The position numbers and the translations under genes were made by a program. A stretch of DNA of 64,000 nt from the NCBI GenBank assembly GCA_026414665.1, contig JAOAIO010000002.1:1-64000 (forward strand), written 5' to 3'. The DNA is from Azovibrio sp. Its GTDB lineage: Bacteria > Pseudomonadota > Gammaproteobacteria > Burkholderiales > Rhodocyclaceae. This document shows, one piece after another, positions 49,490 through 58,600 of the stretch (its first letter is position 1; the number at the start of each line of letters is the position of its first letter). The notes below the pieces were generated by a model. That model was not told the origin of the DNA and searched no databases. It was given only the letters and a program-made list of their open reading frames with translations.

Positions 49490-51408
49490 GCCATCCAGCC
49501 GCGGCCTGGCGCCTGTGCCGCGCCGCCCTGCTGCTACTCGCGCTGGCCACGGCGCTTCCCGCCTGGGCGACGCCCCGGCCCGGGCAGGGCGCTCCCATCT
49601 ATCCGGCCCTGGAAGTGCTGCCCGACCCGGACGGCCGCCTAAGCCTCGCCGACGTGCTTGCCGCCGCCGCAGCCGGACGCTTTCAGCCCACCAGCAATGC
49701 CTTTGCCGGCGGCTACACGCGTCAAGTGCACTGGTTTCGCTTCCAGCTGGCAGCGCCGCCCCCAGGCGCCGATGCGACGCGGCGCCTCCTGCTCGAAATA
49801 CAACCCGCCTATCTCGACGACATTCGTCTTTACCTGCCTCGCGCCGACGCGCCCGGCGCCTTCATCGAAAAAGTCAGCGGCGACCTACACCCGTTCGACG
49901 CGCGCGAGATACCGAACCGTAATTTCGTCTTCAACGTGCCCTTTCCCGATGCGCAAGCGCAAACCCTTTACTTACGCCTAGCCACCAGCAGCACCTCCTT
50001 CCTGCTCATACGGGCCTGGAATCCACCGGACTTTCTACGCGCCCAGACCCGGGAATACGCGCTGCTCGGCCTTTATTACGGCCTCATGCTGGCGCTCTTG
50101 CTCTTCAATCTCTGGCACGGCCATTGGCGCGAGGAACCGGCCTACCGCCCGTTCATGGCGCACCTCATTGGCGTCTTGCTGCTCATGCCGGCCATGAATG
50201 GCCTGGTGAGCGAATACCTGCTGCCGGATCAGCCGCACATCGCCAGCGCCTGGGTTTCTTACCTGGTCTTGATCAGCGCCGGCTTGAGCGCCCATTTCCA
50301 CCGCACGATTTTCGAGATCGATCGGCGGCAACCCTACCTCGATGCCTATTTCCGCGTCATTACCTGGCTGCCGTTGGCCGCCACTTTGAGCGTGCCGCTC
50401 GGTTACTTCACCGAAACCGTGCGCATCGTCCTGCTCCTCACCCTGTTCTCGCCCCTGTTCGGTCTCGTCCGCGCCGCCCAGCTCGTGCGTCAAGGACGCG
50501 CTGGTAGTTTCATGCTCATCGTCGCAACCTTGCTCGCCTTGCTTGGCTATGGCTACACACTAAGCGCCTTGCTCGGCTTGAGCCCCGGGCAGCCCAGTCA
50601 TCTCTACGTCATCCAGATCGGCGCGCTTGCCGCCCTCATCGCCTTCAACGCCGTGCTCATGCGCCGCCTGCGCTTACGCCATCTGCGCCACGAAGAAGCG
50701 CAGATGGCCGCGGAGCAGGCCCAATCGGCCTATGTCGCGGCACAGCTGGCGCAGCAGCGCCAAGGCGCCTTGCTCAGTATGCTCACGCACGAGCTCAAAA
50801 CTCCCTTAGGCGTGATCCGCCTCGCCCTCGACCGCCTGCATGGCGATGCCACGGTGCTACGCCACGCTCGCACCGCGGTAAGCGACATCGGCGCCGTCGT
50901 CGATCGCTGTATGCAGGTCGATCAGCTCGACAAGGACGCCATCACGCTCAACACCGGCCCTTGCGACCTCGCCGCCATCTTGGCGGAGCTCAAGGACAAG
51001 ACGCAGGAACCGCCGCGCCTGGCGCTCGACATCGCGCCCGACCTACCAATCTGCGCCAGCGACCCACTCTTATTGCGCACCATTCTCGCCAACCTACTCG
51101 ACAATGCCCTGAAATACAGCCCCGGTGGCACGCTGGTGCGCGTCAGCGCCCGGGCAGAAGGCCGTAACGGCCATCCGGGCGTGCACGTCATGGTGGAGAA
51201 TCAGCCAGGCAGCGCCGGCCATCCCGACCCGGAACGGCTCTACGAGCGCTACTACCGCAGTCCCACCGCTTATTCCCGCTCCGGCTCGGGGCTTGGCCTG
51301 TTCATCGCCCGCCAGCTCGCCGAACGCTTGGGCGTGCAACTACGCTATATTCCCGCCCCGGAGCACGAACCCGTGCGTTTCAGCTGCTGGATTCCCTGTA
51401 CCTCATGA
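49486..51408 (+). CDS. 7TMR-DISM sensor histidine kinase
   Basis: 640-residue membrane kinase: signal peptide (cleaved near 'AWA'), periplasmic DISMED2-type beta domain (about 45-190), a seven-helix membrane block (about 195-400), a coiled linker, a dimerisation domain with phospho-acceptor His435 (THELKTPL) and an ATPase domain. The N box 'NLLDNALKYS' and G2 box 'GSGLGLF' are intact; the G1 box reads 'VENQPG' with Asn in place of the usual Asp, as is seen in some relatives. ATG overlaps hypD by 4 bp; stop overlaps the regulator gene by 4 bp. DISMED2 domains often bind carbohydrate-like ligands; the ligand here is unknown. Confidence 0.9.
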   Translation: MSHPAAAWRLCRAALLLLALATALPAWATPRPGQGAPIYPALEVLPDPDGRLSLADVLAAAAAGRFQPTSNAFAGGYTRQVHWFRFQLAAPPPGADATRRLLLEIQPAYLDDIRLYLPRADAPGAFIEKVSGDLHPFDAREIPNRNFVFNVPFPDAQAQTLYLRLATSSTSFLLIRAWNPPDFLRAQTREYALLGLYYGLMLALLLFNLWHGHWREEPAYRPFMAHLIGVLLLMPAMNGLVSEYLLPDQPHIASAWVSYLVLISAGLSAHFHRTIFEIDRRQPYLDAYFRVITWLPLAATLSVPLGYFTETVRIVLLLTLFSPLFGLVRAAQLVRQGRAGSFMLIVATLLALLGYGYTLSALLGLSPGQPSHLYVIQIGALAALIAFNAVLMRRLRLRHLRHEEAQMAAEQAQSAYVAAQLAQQRQGALLSMLTHELKTPLGVIRLALDRLHGDATVLRHARTAVSDIGAVVDRCMQVDQLDKDAITLNTGPCDLAAILAELKDKTQEPPRLALDIAPDLPICASDPLLLRTILANLLDNALKYSPGGTLVRVSARAEGRNGHPGVHVMVENQPGSAGHPDPERLYERYYRSPTAYSRSGSGLGLFIARQLAERLGVQLRYIPAPEHEPVRFSCWIPCTS

Positions 51409-52109
51409 ATCGCAAGCCCTGCCACCTGGCCGTCGTCGAGGATCACGAGGCCCTACGCGAAATGACCGTAGCGGCGCTGGCCGATCCCCCGCTTTGTCTG
51501 GTGCGCGGCTACGCCAGCGCCGAAGCCCTGCTCGCCGACATGGAACGCCACCCGCTCGACATCGCCATCCTCGACGTCAACCTCCCCGGCGCCAACGGCT
51601 TTAGCCTGGCGGAACGCCTACGTCGGCTGCGCCCCGGCGTCGGCATCATCATGCTCTCCGTGCGCGATGCGGTGGCCGACAAGCTGCGCGGCTATGACAG
51701 CGGCGCCGACCTCTATCTGCCCAAGCCTGTGTCCGGCGATGAGCTGCGCGCCGCCGTGCGCGCCCTGGCCCGGCGCCTCTTGGCCCCGGACGAAGCGGCC
51801 ACGACGGCAGCGGATAGCGCCACACCGGCCTGGTCGCTCTCTGCCGACGGCTGGAGCTTTACCGACGCCCAAGGCAAGGTGCTGCCGCTCACCGGCCAGG
51901 AACGCGCCGTGCTGCAATATGTCGCGGCCCGCCGCGGCGAGGCCGTGTCACGCGAGAGCATCGCCATCGCCCTAGGCGAGGACCCCTACGATTATGACTA
52001 TCACCGCCTCGAAGTCTTGGTGAGCCGCCTGCGGCGCAAGGCCGCAGAGCAAGGCGTGGACCTGCCGCTGCGCGCTGTGCGCGGCATCGGCTATGTGCTG
52101 CCAAGCTAA
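51405..52109 (+). CDS. OmpR-family response regulator
   Basis: 234-residue transcription factor. The receiver has phospho-acceptor Asp57 ('LDVNLPG') and Lys107 ('LPKPV'). The C-terminal winged helix ends in 'VLVSRLRRKAAEQ...AVRGIGYVL'. It is translationally coupled to the 7TMR kinase (4-bp overlap) and so to hypD, and lies 103 bp upstream of bcsB. Plausible targets are hydrogenase and/or cellulose genes, neither shown. Confidence 0.93.
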   Translation: MNRKPCHLAVVEDHEALREMTVAALADPPLCLVRGYASAEALLADMERHPLDIAILDVNLPGANGFSLAERLRRLRPGVGIIMLSVRDAVADKLRGYDSGADLYLPKPVSGDELRAAVRALARRLLAPDEAATTAADSATPAWSLSADGWSFTDAQGKVLPLTGQERAVLQYVAARRGEAVSRESIAIALGEDPYDYDYHRLEVLVSRLRRKAAEQGVDLPLRAVRGIGYVLPS

Positions 52110-52212
52110 GCCGCATCTTCTCTATTACGAAGGTGAGAGCTTTCGTGCGTGACCGCAGCCATTTCGCATATCAAAATCGCCGCCCGTCGTTGCGTACTAC
52201 GATAGGAATTTC

Positions 52213-54450
52213 GTGCGCTTTACCCTCCCCAAACGCCTGCTCTACGGCTTGCCGCTCGTCCTACACGCCGGCCTTTTGTCGGCCAGCCCGCTCGCCGATA
52301 CCCACCCCATCCGGCAGCAACAGCTCGACTTCAAGACCCTGGGCGGGCAGCAAGCGATCGAATTGCGCGGTGTGGAGGGCAACGCCACCTTGCCGGTGAA
52401 CGTCCGCCTCGACGAAGTAGTGACGAGCGCCCGACTGAAGCTGCACTACACCCTTTCCCCGGCGCTCCTGCCGCACCTTTCGCATCTCAAGGTCTATCTC
52501 AACGACGAGGCTCAGGCGGTGCTCGCGCTGCCCAAAGAGAAACTCGGCACGCGCCAAACGGCGGAGCTCACGCTCGACCCGCGCTTTTTCAGCGACTACA
52601 ACCGGCTGCGACTGCAACTCATCGGCCATTACACCGAAGACTGCGAATTTCCCTTCCACAGCAGCCTCTGGGCCCACATCGGCAGCGATTCCACGCTCGA
52701 ACTACAGCTCAAGCCCCTCGAACTCGCCAACGATCTGGCCATTTTGCCCGCCCCCTTCTTCGACGCCCGCGACAACCGGCCGCTACAGCTACCCTTCGTC
52801 TTCGCGCCGCAACCCGATTTCGACACCCTACGCGCCGCAGCCAGCCTGGCGTCCTGGTTCGGCGTGCTGGCCGCCTACCGCGGCAACCACTTCCCCGTGC
52901 ATCTGGACACGCTACCGGATAGCCACGCCGTGGTGTTCGCCACCCCGGACAAAGCCCCGGCCGGCCTTACGCTGCCAGCGATCGACACCCCCAGCATCGC
53001 CCTCATCGACCATCCCCGCCGGCGCGGCGCCAAGCTGCTGCTCATTCTCGGCCGCAACAGCGCCGAGCTCAAGCAAGCCGCGGATGCGCTCGCCCTCGGC
53101 AAGGCCGCGCTATCCGGCAGCCTCGTCCAAGTCCGGCAGCTCGATTACCCACCGCGCCGCGCCGCCTACGATGCGCCGCTCTGGCTGCCGGTGGGCCGGC
53201 CCGTGCGCTTTGGCGAGCTAGCGCGCTTTCCCTCCGATCTGGAAACCCGCGGCACGCAATTGGGCACCTTGCGCCTCAACGCCCGCCTGCCACCCGACCT
53301 GTTCACCTGGCAGAGCCGGGGCATCCCGCTCGATCTGCGCTACCGCTACACGCCGCTACGCAACAGCCCAGACGCGCACTTAAGCATCAGCATCAACGAG
53401 CAGTTCATCCAGGCCCTGCCCCTGCCTGGCAGCGGCAAGTCCGGCAGCGCCGAGCGGCTCGTGCTGCCACTGCTTGAGGACGAGGATACCCAAGCGCGCA
53501 GCGATGTGCGCATTCCCGCCTTCCAAGTCGGCAGCAACAACCAGCTCCAGTTCCGCTTCCACCTACCACAAAGCAATTCAGGCAAGTGCCAGAGCCACAC
53601 GACCGGCGAGCTCCAAGCCGCGCTCGACCCGGATTCGAGCCTCGATTTGAGCCATTTCCATCACTACGCGGCGCTGCCGAATCTGGCGCTGTTCGCCAAC
53701 AGCGGCTTTCCTTTCACCAAATACGCCGACCTCGCCGAGACCAGCGTGGTGCTGCCCGATGTCCCGCGGGCCGAGGAAATCGCGTTGATGCTCACCACCT
53801 TAGGCCGGCTCGGCGCCCACACCGGCGCTCCCGGACTGCGCCTGACGCTCTTACCCATGAGCCGGCTGCGCGAGGCTGCGCGCCAGGACCTACTCATCAT
53901 CGCCAGTGGCAGCAGCGAGCGCGCGCCGCTGCTGCAAACCTGGGGACAAGACCTACCCGCCTTGCTCGCGCAAGACGCGCGCAGCTTCGCGCCGCTCACC
54001 CAACTCCAAGAAGCGCTCTACGACTGGTTCGGCTGGCAGGATGATCCGCCGCGGCGCCTTGCCGGGCGCGCCATCCTCGCCAGCAAAGGCGCGCTCGCCA
54101 GCATCGCCGGCCTGGAGTCGCCGCTCGCCGCCGGACGCAGCGTCGTCATCCTCAATGCCACCGAACCCCAAGCCCTCGACCTAATCGGCGCCGCCTTGAA
54201 CGACAACACCCGCATCAACGCCATCCGCGGCGATCTGGTCCTCTTACGTGGCGAGCAGCTCGAAAGCTTCCGGGTACAAGACCCCTACTATGTCGGCGAG
54301 CTGCCCTGGTGGTATTGGCTGTGGTTCCACCTGCACCGCCACCCACTCTGGCTCGCGCTGGCCGGCGTCAGCCTCGGCCTCTTGTTGACCTTGATGGCCT
54401 TCGCTACCCTAAAGCGTCTCACCCAGCGTCGTCTTGGACAGCATGACTAA
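52213..54450 (+). CDS. bcsB: cellulose synthase subunit BcsB
   Basis: Periplasmic partner of BcsA that receives the growing glucan. 745 residues starting with GTG: signal peptide, alternating carbohydrate-binding and flavodoxin-like domains, and a C-terminal membrane anchor ('LALAGVSLGLLLTLMAFA') that docks BcsA. The diagnostic 'LIGHYTEDCEFPFHSSLWAHI' occurs near residues 135-155. The family normally follows bcsA on the same strand; here bcsA is on the opposite strand 10 kb away. Confidence 0.94.
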   Translation: MRFTLPKRLLYGLPLVLHAGLLSASPLADTHPIRQQQLDFKTLGGQQAIELRGVEGNATLPVNVRLDEVVTSARLKLHYTLSPALLPHLSHLKVYLNDEAQAVLALPKEKLGTRQTAELTLDPRFFSDYNRLRLQLIGHYTEDCEFPFHSSLWAHIGSDSTLELQLKPLELANDLAILPAPFFDARDNRPLQLPFVFAPQPDFDTLRAAASLASWFGVLAAYRGNHFPVHLDTLPDSHAVVFATPDKAPAGLTLPAIDTPSIALIDHPRRRGAKLLLILGRNSAELKQAADALALGKAALSGSLVQVRQLDYPPRRAAYDAPLWLPVGRPVRFGELARFPSDLETRGTQLGTLRLNARLPPDLFTWQSRGIPLDLRYRYTPLRNSPDAHLSISINEQFIQALPLPGSGKSGSAERLVLPLLEDEDTQARSDVRIPAFQVGSNNQLQFRFHLPQSNSGKCQSHTTGELQAALDPDSSLDLSHFHHYAALPNLALFANSGFPFTKYADLAETSVVLPDVPRAEEIALMLTTLGRLGAHTGAPGLRLTLLPMSRLREAARQDLLIIASGSSERAPLLQTWGQDLPALLAQDARSFAPLTQLQEALYDWFGWQDDPPRRLAGRAILASKGALASIAGLESPLAAGRSVVILNATEPQALDLIGAALNDNTRINAIRGDLVLLRGEQLESFRVQDPYYVGELPWWYWLWFHLHRHPLWLALAGVSLGLLLTLMAFATLKRLTQRRLGQHD

Positions 54451-55660
54451 GCCAACCTTCCTGCCGACTGGCCGCAGCCGGCGCCGCTTCCTGCATGGCT
54501 GCGCCGCGCTCGCCACATACGCCGTCCTGCTCGCCCGCTCGCCCGCGCTGGCCGCGCCGACCGGCAAGAACGGCGCCCCACCCAAGACTAGCTGCGCCTG
54601 GCCAGCCTGGGAGGCCTTCAAGCAACAATTCTTGAGCGAGGGCGGCCGAGTCATCGACCCGGGCTCGGAGCGCAAGCAGACCTTCTCCGAAGGCCAGGCC
54701 TATGCCCTCTTTTTCGCGCTGGTGGCCGGCGACCGGGCCGGCTTCGAGCGCATCCTCAAATGGACCGAGGACAACCTCGCCAACGGCGACCTCACCGCCC
54801 GCCTGCCCGCTTGGCTGTGGGGCCGGCGCGACGACGGCACCTGGGGCGTGCTCGACGACAACCCCGCCGCGGATGCGGATCTGTGGATCGCCTACGCCCT
54901 GGGCGAAGCCGGCCGCCTCTGGCAAGAGCGGCGCTACGTCGCGCTGGCCTCGCTCATCGCCGCCCGCGTGCTGCGCGAAGAAACCGCCGACATCCCGGGC
55001 CTGGGCCTCACCCTCTTACCGGGCCCGCAAGGCTTTCACCCAACCCCACAACGCTGGCGCCTCAACCCGAGCTACGTGCCACTCCAGCTCATGGCCTGGT
55101 TCCGCGCCCGCAGCGGCGCTCCGGCTTGGCAAGCCTTGGAAGCCAGCGCGCGGCGCATGATCCTCGAATCCAGTCCGCAAGGGTTCGCCCCGGACTGGGT
55201 CCTATTCGAAGCCGGCAAAGGCTTTCTCCCCGACATAGACGGCCCGGACAAGGCCGACGGCGCCTATAACGCCATTCGTGTCTATCTTTGGGCCGGCACC
55301 CTCGCCCCGGACGCTCCCGGACGCCAAGAAGTGCTCGACCGCCTTGCGCCGATGGCCGCTTACGTCGCCCGCCATGGCTACCCGCCCGAGCGCATCGACA
55401 GCCGCACCGGCATCGGTGACAAGGCCGGGCCGACGGGCTTTTCCGCCGCGCTCTTACCCTTTCTCGCCGCCATCGGCGCGCGGCAGGCGCTCGATGTGCA
55501 ACGCCAGCGCCTCGAAGCCCGGCCGCCGCGCCCCGACGCCTATTATGAGCAAGCGCTCACCCTGTTCGCGCAGGGCTGGATGCAAGGCCGCTACCGTTTT
55601 GGCCGCGATGGCAGCCTCATCTTGCCGGCCCGCGCCGGGAGTAAAGGCGCGTGCGCTTGA
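54443..55660 (+). CDS. bcsZ: periplasmic endo-1,4-glucanase BcsZ (GH8)
   Basis: Cuts cellulose during export. 405 residues. The N-terminus 'GRSRRRFLHG' followed by a hydrophobic stretch is a Tat signal, whereas E. coli BcsZ has an ordinary Sec signal. 'CAWPAWEAFK', 'PAWLWG' and 'GFSAALLPFL' mark the BcsZ branch of GH8. The acid Glu83 (SEGQAY) is present. At the place of E. coli Asp243 (SYDAIRVY) this protein has Asn276 (AYNAIRVY), read directly from the AAC codon at 55268-55270, so activity is uncertain. The start overlaps bcsB by 8 bp. Confidence 0.93.
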   Translation: MTKPTFLPTGRSRRRFLHGCAALATYAVLLARSPALAAPTGKNGAPPKTSCAWPAWEAFKQQFLSEGGRVIDPGSERKQTFSEGQAYALFFALVAGDRAGFERILKWTEDNLANGDLTARLPAWLWGRRDDGTWGVLDDNPAADADLWIAYALGEAGRLWQERRYVALASLIAARVLREETADIPGLGLTLLPGPQGFHPTPQRWRLNPSYVPLQLMAWFRARSGAPAWQALEASARRMILESSPQGFAPDWVLFEAGKGFLPDIDGPDKADGAYNAIRVYLWAGTLAPDAPGRQEVLDRLAPMAAYVARHGYPPERIDSRTGIGDKAGPTGFSAALLPFLAAIGARQALDVQRQRLEARPPRPDAYYEQALTLFAQGWMQGRYRFGRDGSLILPARAGSKGACA

Positions 55661-58600
55661 AGCGGCGCTACCCGGCCTTGGTCCTAGCGCTAGGGTTGGC
55701 GCTGGGACTACCCGGCCATGCCGCGCCGCGCGCCACCGACCCGGCCGATACCCTGCTCGCTGCCGCCCGCATGTGGGATGGCAAGCAGCGCGGCGACCTG
55801 GCCCGGCAAATGCTCGAAAAATACCTGCTGGCGCGGCCCGATTCGGCCGAGGCGCTGTTCATGCTGGGCGAACTGGAACTACGCTCGAATCAGCCGGAAC
55901 GCGCCCAAGCCCTGCTCGAACGGCTGCGGCAACGCCACCCACAAGCCCCTGAGACCCGCGACCTTGCGCTCCTTTTGCGTCTCTACGGGCAGGAGCGGCA
56001 AGCCCTAGCGCAAGCACGTCTATTCGCCCGCGCCGGGCAATACAACGCTGCCCTGGCGGAATTGCGCCGGCTGTTCCCGGAAGGACCGCCGCCCGGGGAA
56101 CTAGCGCTCGAATACTACCGGGTCTTAGCGCAGACGCCGAAGGGAGAAGCCGAGGCCCGGCAAGGGCTCGAGCGCCTGCGCCAACGCTATCCCGACGACG
56201 TGCGCTACGAACTCGCGCTCACCCGCCTCCTGGGCGACACCCCGGCAGGCCGCGCCCGCGCCCTGCAAACTTTCGCCCGCCTGGCGCGCCAGGGCGACGC
56301 GCCGCGCCAGGCCCTGCTGGACGCCTGGCGCAGCATCCTCTACCGACTGCCCGAGGATGGCAGCGCCATTCCTCACCTCCGCGCCTACCTCGCCTTCGCC
56401 CCAGAAGAAAGCGCGATGGCAGACCGGCTGCGCAACGCTCAGCTCGCCCATGCCGCGCAGCAACGCCTCATGGCTGACCCCGCCTACCAGGCGCGGCTAC
56501 GCGCTCTGAAAGCGCTGGATCGAGACGAGACCGACCTGGAGCAAGCCAAAGCCGATCTACACCTGGCGCTGGCGCGGCGGCCGCACGACCCGGAAGTGCT
56601 GGGCGGGCTGGGGCTCGTGCATTTGCGCCGCGGCGAGCACGACGCCGCGCAAGCCTGGTTTGCCGCCGCCGCCCGGCACGATCCGGACAGCCGCCGCTGG
56701 ACCCAGCTCGCTCGCACGGCCCGCTTCTGGGGCTTGCTACGCCAGGTCGACGGCCAACTCGCCGCCGCTCAGCTCGACGCCGCCGAAAGCAGCGCGCGCG
56801 CCGCCTTGGCGCTCGACCCCCAACACCCCGAAGCGCTTGCCAGCCTCGCCGCGGTGCAGCTCGAAGCGGGCCAGCTCGCGGCCGCCGAGCAAGGCTACCG
56901 GCACATCCTCGCCGAACATCCGACCCACGCCAGCGCCGTGCGCGGCCTCACCCGGCTTCTGGTGCGCAGCCAGCGCCAGGCCGAAGCCCGCGCGCTACTC
57001 GCCCGTCAGCGCGAGCTACTCCCCGCCGCGACGCGCGACCGCTACGCCGACCTCGAAGCCAGCCTGCTGCGCGACGAGGCCGATGCGCTCCTCGCCGCTC
57101 GCCGCACCGGGCGGGCGCTCGAAAGCCTGGAGCACGCCCTGCTGCTCGCCCCCGGCGACCCCTGGGTACGCTATGACCTGGCCCGGCTCTACAGCCGCCT
57201 TGGCTTACCCGAATTGGGACGGCGTCTCATGCAAAGCGAAGTGACGCCGACCGACGCGGCGCAAGCGCACGCCCTGGCCTATGCCGAAGCGCTCTACCTA
57301 GCCGGCGAGAACGACCCCGAAGCGGCGCTCGCCGCGCTGGCACGCATTCCGACCTCGGCCCGCAATAGCGCCATGCAAGCGCTCGAGCAGCGCGCCCGCC
57401 TCGATTACCTACTCGACCAGGCTGCCCAACACGCCGCCCAGGGCGACCACGGCGAGGCGCTGCGCCTCGTGCAGATCGCCGAACGCCAGGCCTGGCAAGA
57501 CCCGGCGCAGGTGCACCGTGTCGCCCATGCCTGGGTGAGCCTAGGCGAGACCGCCCAGGCCGAAGCGCTGATGCAGGAATTGCTGCGCCGCCAGCCGGAC
57601 GACCCGGCGCACCTGCTCGATCTGGCCAGCATCCTCGACCGCAGCCAGGCAGATGCGCAATTGGCGGAACTCCTGCCCCGACTGCAAGCGCGCGGCGACT
57701 GGAGCGCCGCCGAAGTCGAGCGCCTGCTCGCGCTCGAGACCAACCTCATCGCCCGTCAGGTCGATAAAGCGCTACAAACCGGCCGCCCGGACCTCGCCCG
57801 GGCCCGCGCCAGCGCGCCGCTCACGGCTCCGGGCGACCCCTTGCAGCTCCAGAAGGCCCGCGCCCGCTTGCTGCTCGAAGCGCGCGACTACGCCGCCGCC
57901 CTACCGCTCCTCGAACGCCTTGCTCGCACCTTTCCCGGCGATGCCGCACTCGGCCTCGATCTGGCCCGCGCCCAAGCCGAAAGCGGCGATGCCGCGGCGG
58001 CCCTTGCCACATTGGCCGCCCTGCGCAGCCGGCTCGGCCCGGAGCAGCTCGAGCTTAAGCTCGCCGTGCTGCGCCAATTGACACGTATGCAACAGCTCGA
58101 CGCCGCCCGCGCCCAAGCCGCCGAGCTGCGCCTGCAATACCCGGAACACCCGGAAGTGCTGCTCGCCTCGGGCCGAGTCGAGCTGGCCGCCCGGAATTAC
58201 CCGGCCGCGCTCGCTTACTTCCATGCCGCGCGCCAGGCCGCCGGCTACCCGGCCGGAACCGACACTGGCCGCATCGCCTTGCTCGAACCCCGTCCAGACG
58301 CGAGCGCGGCGCCGCTGCCCTTGCAACTGGCCTACGAGCTCGAGGCTCAAACGCGCCGCGATGCGGGCCCCGGCCTGCTCGATGCCGGCGCCACTGGCCT
58401 TAGCCCGCGCCTAGCGCTCACCCTCTGGCAGCCGCCGCTGGACGGCCCAGCCCGCCCGCCCATGCTACTCGCCCGGAGCAGCAGCAAGGCGGCGGCCACG
58501 CCGCTGCCCAGCATCGCTGCGGCCGAAATCCAAGACATCGAAGCGCGCCGGCAGACCCGGGTGGAAATCGGGTATGACCAATACCGCAAGCACGCCGCGC

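Noticed and set aside
52110-52212. Cyclic-di-GMP riboswitch upstream of bcsB
   Set aside because: No GEMM core sequence; only a weak imperfect repeat (ACGAA...TTCGT) is present.
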